From positions 1,178,001 to 1,242,000 of the forward strand of contig NZ_CBDDIE010000003.1 of assembly GCF_965228805.1 (NCBI RefSeq): a stretch of 64,000 bases of DNA. The letters are read 5' to 3'. This DNA is from JASBTN01 sp965228805 (GTDB taxonomy: Bacteria; Pseudomonadota; Alphaproteobacteria; Rhodobacterales; Rhodobacteraceae). The notes beneath the pieces are model-generated. The model worked only from the letters and a program-made list of their open reading frames with translations. It was not told the origin of the DNA and did not search any database. Every line of letters begins with the position of its first letter. Positions within the stretch are counted from its first letter, which is position 1. Positions 50,444-59,688 of this stretch are shown in pieces. The position numbers were made by a program, and so were the translations under genes.

Positions 50444-50494
50444 CAAAGCGGGCAGGCGTCAAAACCCGCCCGCGCTGCCAGTTGAGGGGACCAA

Positions 50495-51487
50495 ATGGCC
50501 AGCACACCCATCGAAATTCCGCGCACCGGCGATCCCGCTATCCTTGCCCGCCTGTTCGGCTGGTGCATGTTGGCGGTTCTGTTCGCCTTCCTGGTCAACA
50601 ACGTGCTGACCGTCGGCTTCGGCATCGCGCCGGTGACCTCGCTCATCTCGGGCGGCGCCACTGCCGGCACCTGGCTGGAGCTTGCCATCTACGGCGTCTC
50701 CATCGTCATTGCCGTGGCGTATGTGATGCGCTCAACCACCACCGCGCTGCGCTGGGATGCGCATTTGGTGCACAGTTTCAACGTTTATCTGATCCGCGCG
50801 CTGTTCTGGGCGGTCTTCCTCGTCGGCATCGTCGATGCCACGGTCGCCTTCATGCGGGTCGAAAACATCTTTGACGCGCTCCTGGGCGAAGAGACCGCCC
50901 GGGTGTTCGGCAAGGCGCGCTGGGTCGGTCCCTATATCCACATGCCGCTGATTGCCGTCGGCTTCATCCTGGCCTTCTTCACCCGCACGCTGGGCTTTAC
51001 CTGGCTGGCGCTGATGGTCGTGGTCGCCGAGCTGCTGATCGTGATCTCGCGCTTCGTCTTTTCCTATGAACAGGCGCTGATGGGCGACCTGGTGCGTTAC
51101 TGGTACGCCGCCCTGTTCCTGTTCGCCTCGGCCTATACGCTGTTCGAGGAAGGCCATGTGCGCGTCGACGTGCTGTACGCGGGTTTTGGTCCCACGACCC
51201 GCGGTTTCGTCAACGCCATCGGCGCCATCGCCCTGGGCATGAGCACCTGCTGGGTGATCATCGGCATCGGTTTCAACGGCGCCCGGTCGATCATCAACAG
51301 CCCGGTTGCAAACTTCGAGGTTTCGCAGACCGGCTCGGTCGGCATGTTCATCAAATACCAGATGGCCGCTTTCCTGGGCCTTTTCGCCATTACCATGCTG
51401 ATCCAGTTCGTCAGCTATTTCTTCGACGCGGTCGCGGACAAGCGGGATGAGCCCGGTCACCGTGACATCACCCCCGCGGCGCACTGA
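50495..51487 (+). CDS. TRAP transporter small permease, long form (DctQ)
   Basis: 330 residues with about seven hydrophobic segments. DctQ subunits usually have about 160-200 residues and four helices; here an N-terminal membrane region of roughly 130 residues precedes the segment resembling DctQ (from MPLIAVGFILAFFTRTLG). Works with the DctM protein encoded 19 bases downstream. A matching enlargement of the large subunit suggests both co-evolved. Confidence 0.85.
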   Translation: MASTPIEIPRTGDPAILARLFGWCMLAVLFAFLVNNVLTVGFGIAPVTSLISGGATAGTWLELAIYGVSIVIAVAYVMRSTTTALRWDAHLVHSFNVYLIRALFWAVFLVGIVDATVAFMRVENIFDALLGEETARVFGKARWVGPYIHMPLIAVGFILAFFTRTLGFTWLALMVVVAELLIVISRFVFSYEQALMGDLVRYWYAALFLFASAYTLFEEGHVRVDVLYAGFGPTTRGFVNAIGAIALGMSTCWVIIGIGFNGARSIINSPVANFEVSQTGSVGMFIKYQMAAFLGLFAITMLIQFVSYFFDAVADKRDEPGHRDITPAAH

Positions 51488-51506
51488 GAACGGATAGGAC
51501 ACGACA

Positions 51507-54158
51507 ATGGAACTTTTCTTCCTCGCCCTTCTCATCCTGATCATGGCCATGGCGCTGGGCTCGGGCTTTCCCGTCGCCTTCGCGCTGCCGGGTGCTGCGA
51601 TCATCACCATCGGCCTGGCGGCCGGAACCGGTTACCTGTTCGGAGGAGGCACTGATGCCTTCTTCCACTCCGGCGGACCGCAGCAATGGCTGTCGGCGGG
51701 GGTGACCAACCTCCGAGGGGTCTTTTGGGAGGTCGAGAGGGATACGCTCATCGCCATCCCGCTCTTCATCTTCATGGGGATCATGCTGCAACGTTCGAAG
51801 ATCGCCGAGGACCTTCTGGTCACCATGGCCCGCCTGTTCGGCCCGGTGCCGGGCGGTCTGGGCATCTCGGTCGTCTTCGTGGGCGCGCTGTTGGCCGCCA
51901 CCACCGGGATCGTCGGCGCCACCGTCGTGGCGATGGGCCTGATCTCGCTGCCTGCAATGCTGCGCAACAACTATTCGCCGTCGCTGGCGACCGGTACGAT
52001 TGCCGCGTCCGGTACGCTGGGGCAGATCATTCCGCCGTCGATCGTGCTGATCATCCTGGCCGACCAGCTGGCCTCGGCCACAGACCAGGCGTCGTCGCTG
52101 CGAAAGGCCTTGCACAAGGACGCGACCGGCGAGCTGTCGATGCCCTCGACCTTCGACGTGGCCTCGACCTCTGCCGGCGAAATGTTCCTGGGTGCCTTCG
52201 TTCCGGGTCTTCTGCTGGTCGCGATTTACATGGTCTATATCCTGGTCTACGCGATCTTGCGTCCGAAACAGGCCCCTGCCGTGCCCTACGAGGGCAAGTA
52301 TGATGGCGATTTCGTCAAGAACGTGCTGATCACCCTGGTGCCGCCGCTGGCGCTGATCTTTCTGGTTCTGGGCTCGATCATTGCCGGTATCGCCACGGTG
52401 AACCAGGCCGGTGCCATCGGCGCTGCGGGCGCTATGATCATGGCGGGCTATCGCCTGCCGGAACAGTCCAAGGGGCTTTACGCACCCGCCCTTCTGGCCA
52501 TCGCCTCGCTGGTGGTGGTCGGATTTGCGCTGTCCAATTTCGAGATGAACGTGAAAGCCGTCAGCAATGGCAGTGATCAGCTGGGCATCGCGCTGGGCGT
52601 GCTTGCCACGCTGATGTTCCTGACCGCGCTGATCTGGTCGGGCTGGCGTGTGTTCAAACTGGAAGCCACCCTGCAAGGCGTGATGCTGGAGACCGCCAAG
52701 ACGACTGCGCTGGTCTTCATCATCCTCTTGGGCGCCGCGATGCTGACCGCCGCCTTCCGCGCCTTCGGGGGCGAAGAGCTGGTGCGCGAGTTCCTGAACT
52801 CGCTGCCGGGTGGGTTCTGGACACAGTTCGTCATCGTCATGCTGGTGATCTTCATCCTGGGCTTCTTCCTGGACTTCATCGAGATCGCCGTGGTCGTGGT
52901 GCCGATTGTCGCCCCGATCCTGCTGGCCGATCCGCAGGCGAACATTACCGCCGTGTGGCTGGGCGTGATGATCGGTCTGAATATCCAGACCAGTTTCCTG
53001 ACCCCACCCTTCGGCTTTGCGCTGTTCTACCTGCGCGGCGTGGCGCCGGCGGTGGTGAAGACGGTGCAGATGTACAAGGGTGTGATCGCCTTCATTACCT
53101 TGCAGCTGATCGCGCTGGCCATCGTCGGGCTTTACCCGCCGCTGGTGAACTACCTGCCGAACCGGGTGAGCTTCCTGTCGGAAAGCAGCCCGCCGCCGCG
53201 TAACCCGAAGCTGCAACTGTGTCTTGAGGATTATGTCGGCGCGAAGCTGGCCGAGGAAGCCGCGACCGTGCAGGCGATCGAGGCCGCGCGTGGTCTGGAC
53301 CTGTCGGTGCTGCCCAAGGGGTTGGCTGGCGACTTCGAGGATACGCTCGGCAATGCCGACAAGGCGCTTGAGCAGATCAAGGCGGTCTTTGTCGCGGCTG
53401 ACGCGGTCGAGGCGGCCTCGGGCGACTACCGTCCGCAGCTGACTCTTGTGCGCGGGATCGAAAAGCAGATCCGCCGTCTGGAAGCCGAAGCCAAGGAGCT
53501 GCAAACCCGCGCCGGGCGCATGCGCGATGAGGCGCAGGCCGACGCCCGTGCCGCGCTGGAAGCCGAGGTTGCTGCGCTGCGGGCCGAAGCCGAACATCTG
53601 GACGCCACTATCCCGGGCTCGTGGGAGGAGGTGCACAAGACCTTCGCTGAGCTGACCACGGCCGAAACCAAGGCCCGCACCACCTATCGCCGGGCCGCCG
53701 ATGGCGCCTGGGAAGGCGCGGTCGAGGTGCTGGCAGTGATCGACGCGAACGAGGCCTTTGCTGCGCTCGAAACCCCGCTGCGTGAGCTGCGGAGCCAGAT
53801 CGAAAGCCTGTCAGAGGATGAAAGCCAGGAACTGGTCAAGGATCTGGCACGGCAGTTCGGTTCGGTTGACGGGGCAAGCGACGTCAAGAAGGCGCTGGAC
53901 AAGGCCCGCAAGGCCCTGCGCGCCCGCACGCCGGACCGCGAGAAGGCGCTTGAGGAGTTCGACAAGGCCGTCGCCGCCTTCGAGGAACAGCTCGTCTGGC
54001 GTGCCGAGGCGGAGGCCCTGAAACCGGGGATCCAGGCCTATATGGACGGGATCCGCGGCACGCTGGGCGTGCGCCTGCAAGAGCGCTTCACGCGCGAGCA
54101 GGCGCTGGAGCTGGCGAGCTGTTCGTCCTACCACCGCGATATCTCGCTGAACTTCTGA
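51507..54158 (+). CDS. TRAP transporter large permease (DctM) with ~330-residue helical tail
   Basis: 883 residues, about twice the usual ~430. Residues 1-550 are the DctM membrane domain, itself enlarged, with GMI/GATVVAMGLISLPAML, ASGTLGQIIPPSIVLI and FLTPPFGFALFYLRG. Residues from about 555 to 883 are soluble, Ala/Glu/Lys/Arg-rich and predicted helical, with heptad-like stretches (IRRLEAEAKELQTRAGRM, AEVAALRAEAEHLD, ALRARTPDREKALEEFDKAV). No stop or frameshift separates the two parts and a terminator follows. The tail's role is unknown; clamp, scaffold or regulatory partner binding are options. Confidence 0.9.
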   Translation: MELFFLALLILIMAMALGSGFPVAFALPGAAIITIGLAAGTGYLFGGGTDAFFHSGGPQQWLSAGVTNLRGVFWEVERDTLIAIPLFIFMGIMLQRSKIAEDLLVTMARLFGPVPGGLGISVVFVGALLAATTGIVGATVVAMGLISLPAMLRNNYSPSLATGTIAASGTLGQIIPPSIVLIILADQLASATDQASSLRKALHKDATGELSMPSTFDVASTSAGEMFLGAFVPGLLLVAIYMVYILVYAILRPKQAPAVPYEGKYDGDFVKNVLITLVPPLALIFLVLGSIIAGIATVNQAGAIGAAGAMIMAGYRLPEQSKGLYAPALLAIASLVVVGFALSNFEMNVKAVSNGSDQLGIALGVLATLMFLTALIWSGWRVFKLEATLQGVMLETAKTTALVFIILLGAAMLTAAFRAFGGEELVREFLNSLPGGFWTQFVIVMLVIFILGFFLDFIEIAVVVVPIVAPILLADPQANITAVWLGVMIGLNIQTSFLTPPFGFALFYLRGVAPAVVKTVQMYKGVIAFITLQLIALAIVGLYPPLVNYLPNRVSFLSESSPPPRNPKLQLCLEDYVGAKLAEEAATVQAIEAARGLDLSVLPKGLAGDFEDTLGNADKALEQIKAVFVAADAVEAASGDYRPQLTLVRGIEKQIRRLEAEAKELQTRAGRMRDEAQADARAALEAEVAALRAEAEHLDATIPGSWEEVHKTFAELTTAETKARTTYRRAADGAWEGAVEVLAVIDANEAFAALETPLRELRSQIESLSEDESQELVKDLARQFGSVDGASDVKKALDKARKALRARTPDREKALEEFDKAVAAFEEQLVWRAEAEALKPGIQAYMDGIRGTLGVRLQERFTREQALELASCSSYHRDISLNF

Positions 54159-54177
54159 TCGGTTCAAAACGACATTG

Positions 54178-54216
54178 AAAAGGGCGCTCCGGCACTTGAC
54201 GGGGCGCCCTTTTCCT
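54178..54216 (+). terminator. rho-independent terminator of the TRAP operon
   Basis: AAAAGGGCGC (54178-54187) / GCGCCCTTTT (54204-54213), followed by CC and more T. It lies 20 bases after the dctM stop. Confidence 0.88.
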
Positions 54217-54230
54217 TTCCCCATGGTCCC

Positions 54231-56210
54231 ATGACCCTGCATGAGATCATCGAACTGCCGGACGAGGGCATTACGCTCTCTGACGGCACCCGACTGTCGG
54301 CCCGTATCTGGCGCCCGGCGGATGGCAGGCCGGTTCCGGCCATCCTGGAATACCTGCCCTATCGCAAACGCGACGGCACCTGCGCACGGGACGCGCTGAC
54401 GCATCCGTATTTCGCCGCGCGGGGCTATGCCTGCATCCGTGTCGACATGCGTGGGAGCGGCGACAGTGAAGGATTGATGGAGGACGAATACGCGCCGCAG
54501 GAACAGGCGGATGCGCTGGAGGTGATCGACTGGCTCGCCGCCCAGCTGTGGTGCGACGGCAACGTCGGCATGATGGGGATCAGCTGGGGCGGGTTCAACG
54601 CGCTGCAGGTGGCGGCCTTGGACCCGGCGCCGCTGAAGGCAATCATTACCCTCTGTTCCACCGTCGACCGCTTTGCTGATGACATCCACTACAAGGGCGG
54701 CTGCCTCTTGAGCGAAAACCTCGGCTGGGGTGGCACGATGTGGAGCTACAGCTCGCGCCCGCCCGACCCGGCGCTGGTGGGCGACAAATGGCGGGATATG
54801 TGGCTGGAGCGGTTGGAAAGCCTGCCCTTCCTGGCCGCCAAATGGCTCGAACATCAATCACGGGATGCCTATTGGCAGCATGGCTCGGTCAGTGAGGATT
54901 ACTCGGCGATCAAGGCCGCGACGCTGGCGGTGGGCGGTTGGGGCGATGCCTACAAGAACGCCGTCCCGGCGCTGGTGCGCAACCTTTCCGCCCCCGCGAA
55001 GGGCATCATCGGCCCCTGGGTGCACAAATACCCGCATTTTGCCGTGCCCGAGCCGCGCATCGGTTTCCTGCAGGAGGCGCTGCGTTGGTGGGACAAGTGG
55101 TTGAAGGGGATCGAAACGGGCGTCGAGGACGACCCGGACCTGCGCTATTACCTGATGGACGGGGTGCGGCCTGCGACCTGGTATGAACACCGCCCGGGCC
55201 GCTGGATTGCCATGTCCAGGGACCCCGGCGAAGTGCCTGTGCAGCGCCTGCCCTTCGGGCGCGGGCGCAGCCTGGGGGATGGTGGTGCCGAGCTGTCCGA
55301 GATCATCTCGTCGATCCAGACCACCGGCTATGCGGGCGGTGAATATTGCGCGATCTGGCTGGGGCCGGAACTGCCGGGCGACCAGCGGCGTGATGACAGC
55401 TTGTCGATCTGTTTCGACAGCGCGCCGATCGCGGCGGATATGGATATCGTCGGCGCTCCTGCGGTGCGCCTGCGTCTGATGTCGGACAAGCCGCAGGGGC
55501 AGATTGCCGTTCGCCTGTGCCACGTCCACCCGGATGGTGCCTCGACCCGGATCACATGGGGTGTGCTGAACCTGGCCCATCGCGACAGCGCAGCCGCCCC
55601 TCAGCCTATGCCTGTGGGGGAAGAGGTCGGGCTGACCCTGCAGTTGGACCAGATTGCCTACCGCCTGCCCGCCGGGCACCGGTTGCGCGTGTCGATCTCG
55701 AACGCCTACTGGCCGATGGTCTGGCCTGCGCCGGAACAGGCCATGCTGACCCTGACGGGGGGGTATCTGGACCTGCCGGTGCGGCCCACGGCGGAGCATG
55801 ACGAGTGGCAGTTCGAGACCCCGGATGCGGCGGATCCCTGGGTCACGCGCACCCTGCGTGAAGCTTCCAACAGCCGGGTGACCAAGACCGATCACGGCAC
55901 CGGTTACATGACCCTGATGATCGAGGATGATTTTGGCGAGATTGAGGATGCCGATCATGGTCTGATCACAGGCACCATTGCGCGGGAACGCTGGGTCATT
56001 CACCCGGATGACCCCACATCTGCCGTTGGGGAAACCAGCTGGACCCAGACCTTGCGGCGGGGCGATTGGTCGGTGCGGACCGAAGCCTCGACACGTATGT
56101 GGTCTGACGCGACCCATTTCCACCTTCGCGCACGAATCGAGGCCTATGAGGGCGGTACACTTCTGCATGCCCGCGACGAAGAACCGCAGATAATTCGCAA
56201 TTGCTTGTAG
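54231..56210 (+). CDS. CocE/NonD-type serine hydrolase
   Basis: 659 residues. The N-terminal alpha/beta hydrolase domain of the Xaa-Pro dipeptidyl-peptidase/cocaine esterase type has VDMRGSGDSEG and the nucleophile in GISWGGFNAL; a C-terminal jelly-roll domain starts near residue 385. It cleaves an ester or acyl-peptide bond of unknown substrate, cytosolic by lack of a signal. It directly precedes a peptide-type ABC transporter, so it may process the imported compound. Confidence 0.88.
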   Translation: MTLHEIIELPDEGITLSDGTRLSARIWRPADGRPVPAILEYLPYRKRDGTCARDALTHPYFAARGYACIRVDMRGSGDSEGLMEDEYAPQEQADALEVIDWLAAQLWCDGNVGMMGISWGGFNALQVAALDPAPLKAIITLCSTVDRFADDIHYKGGCLLSENLGWGGTMWSYSSRPPDPALVGDKWRDMWLERLESLPFLAAKWLEHQSRDAYWQHGSVSEDYSAIKAATLAVGGWGDAYKNAVPALVRNLSAPAKGIIGPWVHKYPHFAVPEPRIGFLQEALRWWDKWLKGIETGVEDDPDLRYYLMDGVRPATWYEHRPGRWIAMSRDPGEVPVQRLPFGRGRSLGDGGAELSEIISSIQTTGYAGGEYCAIWLGPELPGDQRRDDSLSICFDSAPIAADMDIVGAPAVRLRLMSDKPQGQIAVRLCHVHPDGASTRITWGVLNLAHRDSAAAPQPMPVGEEVGLTLQLDQIAYRLPAGHRLRVSISNAYWPMVWPAPEQAMLTLTGGYLDLPVRPTAEHDEWQFETPDAADPWVTRTLREASNSRVTKTDHGTGYMTLMIEDDFGEIEDADHGLITGTIARERWVIHPDDPTSAVGETSWTQTLRRGDWSVRTEASTRMWSDATHFHLRARIEAYEGGTLLHARDEEPQIIRNCL

Positions 56211-56300
56211 GTGTGTCGCTTTCAGGCCATCTGAAAACGACAGAACCCTTGCCCGATGCAAATTATTGGGCAAAGCTTAACCGGTGCAAAAAACAACAAG

Positions 56301-56315
56301 GGCCCCAAAGGGGCC
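56301..56315 (+). promoter_or_regulatory. 6-bp GC hairpin in the leader of the ABC operon
   Basis: GGCCCC-AAA-GGGGCC, ending nine bases before the GGGAG ribosome site at 56324-56328. It may affect initiation. Confidence 0.35.
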
Positions 56316-56334
56316 GCCATTCAGGGAGCTCTCA

Positions 56335-57918
56335 ATGTCCAAAGAACTCGACTATCTCGCCTCGCGCGTGATTCAGCGCAAGATGAACCGCCGATCCTTC
56401 CTGGGCCGTGCTTCGGCCCTGGGCCTCAGCGCCACTGCCGCCGGCACCTTCCTGTCGACTGCGGCCAATGCCGCCGGTCCGGTCATGGGCGGCACGATCA
56501 AGATTGCGGTGTCGGGCGGCTCGGCCACTGACAGCCTTGACCCGGCGCTGTCGACCAACCCGACCATGGCGACCATCATCCGCATGTGGGCCCAGCCGCT
56601 GCTGGAGCTGAGCGAAACCGGTGGTCTGGACCCGATCATTGCCGAGGAATTCTCGGCTTCTGCGGATGCAAAGACCTGGACCTTCAAGATCCGCAAGGGG
56701 ATCAGCTTCTCGAACGGTCAGCCGGTGACGGCCGAGGATGTTCTGGCGACGCTGGAACGTCACGCGGGCGAGGAGTCGAAATCCGGTGCGCTGGGCATCC
56801 TGCGGGGCATCAAGGACATGCGCGTCGACAACGGTGACTTCGTCATCGAGCTGGACACGCCGAACGCCGACCTTCCCTATCTGCTGACCGACTATCACCT
56901 GATGATCCAGCCCAATGGTGGCAAGGACAACCCGACCGCCGCGATCGGCACCGGGCCCTACATGATCAAGGAACACGAAGCTGGCGTGCGCACCGTGTTC
57001 GAGCGCAACCCGCATGCCTGGCTGGACGGCATGGGCTATGCCGAAAGCATCGAGATCCTGCCGATCAACGATGACACCGCGCGCATGTCCGCGATCCAGT
57101 CGGGTCAGGTGCATATCGCCAACCGCGTGCCGCCGAAGATCGCCGGTCTGATCTCGCGCGCACCGGGCGTCAACGTGCACACCACCGCCGGTCCGGGCCA
57201 CTATGTGTTCATCATGCATGCCAACACCGCGCCCTTCGACAACAAGGACCTGCGGATGGCGCTGAAATACGGCATCAACCGCCAGGAAATGGTCGACAAG
57301 ATCCTGTTCGGCTATGGCTCGGTCGGGAATGACACGCCGATCAACGCTTCCTACCCGCTGTTCACCGAGACCGATCAGCGCGAGTATGATCCGGAGAAGG
57401 CCGCCGCGCACTTCAAGGCCTCGGGCCACGAAGGCTCGGTCCTGCTGCGCACCTCGGACAACTCCTTCCCGGGTGCGCCGGATGCCGCCGCGCTGTTCCA
57501 GCAGTCGCTGAAAGGCGCCGGCATTGATCTGGAGATTAAGCGTGAGCCGAATGACGGTTACTGGTCGGAAGTTTGGAACAACAAGCCGTTCTGCACCAGC
57601 TACTGGTCGGGCCGGGCGACCCAGGACGCGATGCTGTCCACCGCCTACCTGTCGACCGCAGACTGGAACGACACCCGCTTCTTCAACGAACAGTTCGACC
57701 AGCTGCTGTTTGCCGCCCGTGCCGAGCTGAACGAAGCGACCCGGACCCAGATGTATGCCGACCTGTCGACCATCCTGCGCGACGAGGGCGGGCTGATCTG
57801 CCCGATGTTCAACGACTTCATCGACGCGACCACCGACAAGGTTGCGGGTTGGGGTCCGTCCGCCGGCTTCGACATCATGAACAACTACGCTCCGGCGAAA
57901 CTGTGGCTCGTGGGCTAA
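56335..57918 (+). CDS. ABC transporter substrate-binding protein, family 5 (peptide/opine type)
   Basis: 527 residues. The Tat motif MNRRSFLG is preceded by 16 residues, with a hydrophobic core and cleavage near STAANA. The mature part has the SBP_bac_5 pattern (GGTIKIAVSGG, IAEEFSASADAKTWTFKIRKG, GTGPYMIKEHE). Such proteins deliver oligopeptides, opines or similar compounds to DppBCDF-type permeases. Ribosome site GGGAG seven bases before the ATG. Confidence 0.92.
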   Translation: MSKELDYLASRVIQRKMNRRSFLGRASALGLSATAAGTFLSTAANAAGPVMGGTIKIAVSGGSATDSLDPALSTNPTMATIIRMWAQPLLELSETGGLDPIIAEEFSASADAKTWTFKIRKGISFSNGQPVTAEDVLATLERHAGEESKSGALGILRGIKDMRVDNGDFVIELDTPNADLPYLLTDYHLMIQPNGGKDNPTAAIGTGPYMIKEHEAGVRTVFERNPHAWLDGMGYAESIEILPINDDTARMSAIQSGQVHIANRVPPKIAGLISRAPGVNVHTTAGPGHYVFIMHANTAPFDNKDLRMALKYGINRQEMVDKILFGYGSVGNDTPINASYPLFTETDQREYDPEKAAAHFKASGHEGSVLLRTSDNSFPGAPDAAALFQQSLKGAGIDLEIKREPNDGYWSEVWNNKPFCTSYWSGRATQDAMLSTAYLSTADWNDTRFFNEQFDQLLFAARAELNEATRTQMYADLSTILRDEGGLICPMFNDFIDATTDKVAGWGPSAGFDIMNNYAPAKLWLVG

Positions 57919-57919
57919 G

Positions 57920-58876
57920 ATGGGTCTTGCAACACGACTGGTGGTCCAGCGCCTTGCGCTGGGCCTCCTCCTCCTCCTCGCCGTCTCGGTCCTGATTTTC
58001 GCCGGCACCCAGATCCTTCCGGGTGACGTCGCACAATCCATCCTGGGACAATCCGCAACGCCCGAAGCGCTGGCCAACCTGCGCCGCGATATGGGTCTGA
58101 ACGAACCTGCCGTCACCCGCTATTTCACCTGGCTGGGTGGGGCTTTGACCGGGGACCTCGGCACTGCCCTGACCTCCGGCACTGATATCTCCGAGGCCAT
58201 CGGCGCCCGCCTGGGCAATACGCTGTTCCTGGCCGGGGTAGCGGCGGTGATCGCCATTCCGCTGGCGATCCTGCTGGGTCTGCTGGCCGTGCGTTACCGC
58301 GAGCGTTGGCCGGACAAGCTGATTTCGGGCGTCACCCTGGCCTCGATCTCGCTGCCCGAGTTCTTCATCGGCTATGTGTTGATCCTGTTCTTTGCGGTGA
58401 AACTGCGCTGGCTGCCGCCGCTGGCCACCGTCTATGACGGTATGCCCTTCGGTGAGCGTTTGACGCTGGTACTGCTGCCCGCGATCACGCTGACCATGGT
58501 GGTTCTGGCGCATATGATGCGCATGACCCGTGCGGCCATCCTGAACGTGATGCAATCGGCCTATATCGAGACCGCCGAGCTGAAGGGCCTGTCGGCCTTC
58601 CAGGTGATCGCGCGTCACGCCTTCCCGAATGCCATCGCACCGATCGTCAACGTGGTGATGCTGAACCTGGCCTATCTGGTCGTCGGCGTCGTCGTGGTCG
58701 AGGTCGTCTTTGCCTATCCCGGCATGGGCCAGTACCTGGTCGACCACGTGTCCAAACGGGACGTGCCCGTGGTGCAGGCCTGCGGCCTGATCTTCGCCGC
58801 GGTCTATATCGGCTTGAACATGATTGCCGATATCGTCTCGATCCTGGCCAACCCGCGTCTGAGGCATCCGAAATGA
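57920..58876 (+). CDS. ABC transporter permease (DppB type)
   Basis: 318 residues with an N-terminal helix (LLLLLAVSVLIFAGTQILPGDVA) and five further hydrophobic segments. The BPD_transp_1 EAA loop IETAELKGLSAFQVIARHAFPNA contacts the ATPase. It starts one base after the binding-protein stop and overlaps the next permease gene (ATGA). Confidence 0.93.
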   Translation: MGLATRLVVQRLALGLLLLLAVSVLIFAGTQILPGDVAQSILGQSATPEALANLRRDMGLNEPAVTRYFTWLGGALTGDLGTALTSGTDISEAIGARLGNTLFLAGVAAVIAIPLAILLGLLAVRYRERWPDKLISGVTLASISLPEFFIGYVLILFFAVKLRWLPPLATVYDGMPFGERLTLVLLPAITLTMVVLAHMMRMTRAAILNVMQSAYIETAELKGLSAFQVIARHAFPNAIAPIVNVVMLNLAYLVVGVVVVEVVFAYPGMGQYLVDHVSKRDVPVVQACGLIFAAVYIGLNMIADIVSILANPRLRHPK

Positions 58877-59688
58877 TGAGAATCCCCTTGGCCGCAATGA
58901 TCGGCCTGATCTTCACCGCGTCCTATTTCCTGGTCGCCATCTTCGCTCCTCTGCTTGCCCCCTATGGCATGGCCGAGGTGGTCGGCGGTGTCTGGGAACC
59001 GATGAGCGCCAAGCACTGGCTGGGCACCGACAACATCGGCCGCGACCTGTTGAGCCGCATGATCTACGGCGGGCGCACCACGATCTTCATCGCCACAGCG
59101 GCGACTTTCGTGAGCTTTACCACCGGGTCGGTCCTTGGCTTTACCGCCGCTGTCATCGGTGGCTGGATCGACCAGGCGATGAGCCGTTTCGTCGACTTGA
59201 TCATGTCGATCCCGACGCTGATCTTCGCCCTTGTGGTGCTGTCGGTGATGCCGGTCACCATCCCGATGCTGATCATCGTCATGGGCCTGCTGGACGCCAC
59301 TCGCGTCTATCGCCTGTCGCGCGCCGTTGCGGTGGACATCAACGTGATGGACTTCGTCGAGGCCGCCAAGCTGCGCGGTGAGGGCCGGATCTGGATCATC
59401 TTCCGCGAGATCCTGCCAAACGCCCTGTCGCCACTGGTCGCCGAAATGGGCCTGCGCTTCATCTTCATGGTGCTCTTTGTCTCGACCCTGTCGTTCCTGG
59501 GTCTCGGCGTGCAGCCCCCCGCCGCTGACTGGGGTGGGATCGTGAAGGAGAACAAGGACGGGATCGTCTGGGGCATTGGCGCCGCGTTGTGGCCTGCCGT
59601 GGCCATCGCCACGCTGGCCATCTCGGTCAACCTTGTTGCCGACTGGGTGTTGAACCGCACCACCAGCCTGAAAGGGGGCCGCGGATGA
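58873..59688 (+). CDS. ABC transporter permease (DppC type)
   Basis: 271 residues with a DppC-like N-terminus, the conserved HWLGTDNIGRDLLSRMIYGGRT segment and the EAA loop DFVEAAKLRGEGRIWIIFREILPNA. Pairs with the DppB-type protein in the inner membrane. ATGA overlaps on both sides. Confidence 0.93.
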   Translation: MMRIPLAAMIGLIFTASYFLVAIFAPLLAPYGMAEVVGGVWEPMSAKHWLGTDNIGRDLLSRMIYGGRTTIFIATAATFVSFTTGSVLGFTAAVIGGWIDQAMSRFVDLIMSIPTLIFALVVLSVMPVTIPMLIIVMGLLDATRVYRLSRAVAVDINVMDFVEAAKLRGEGRIWIIFREILPNALSPLVAEMGLRFIFMVLFVSTLSFLGLGVQPPAADWGGIVKENKDGIVWGIGAALWPAVAIATLAISVNLVADWVLNRTTSLKGGRG

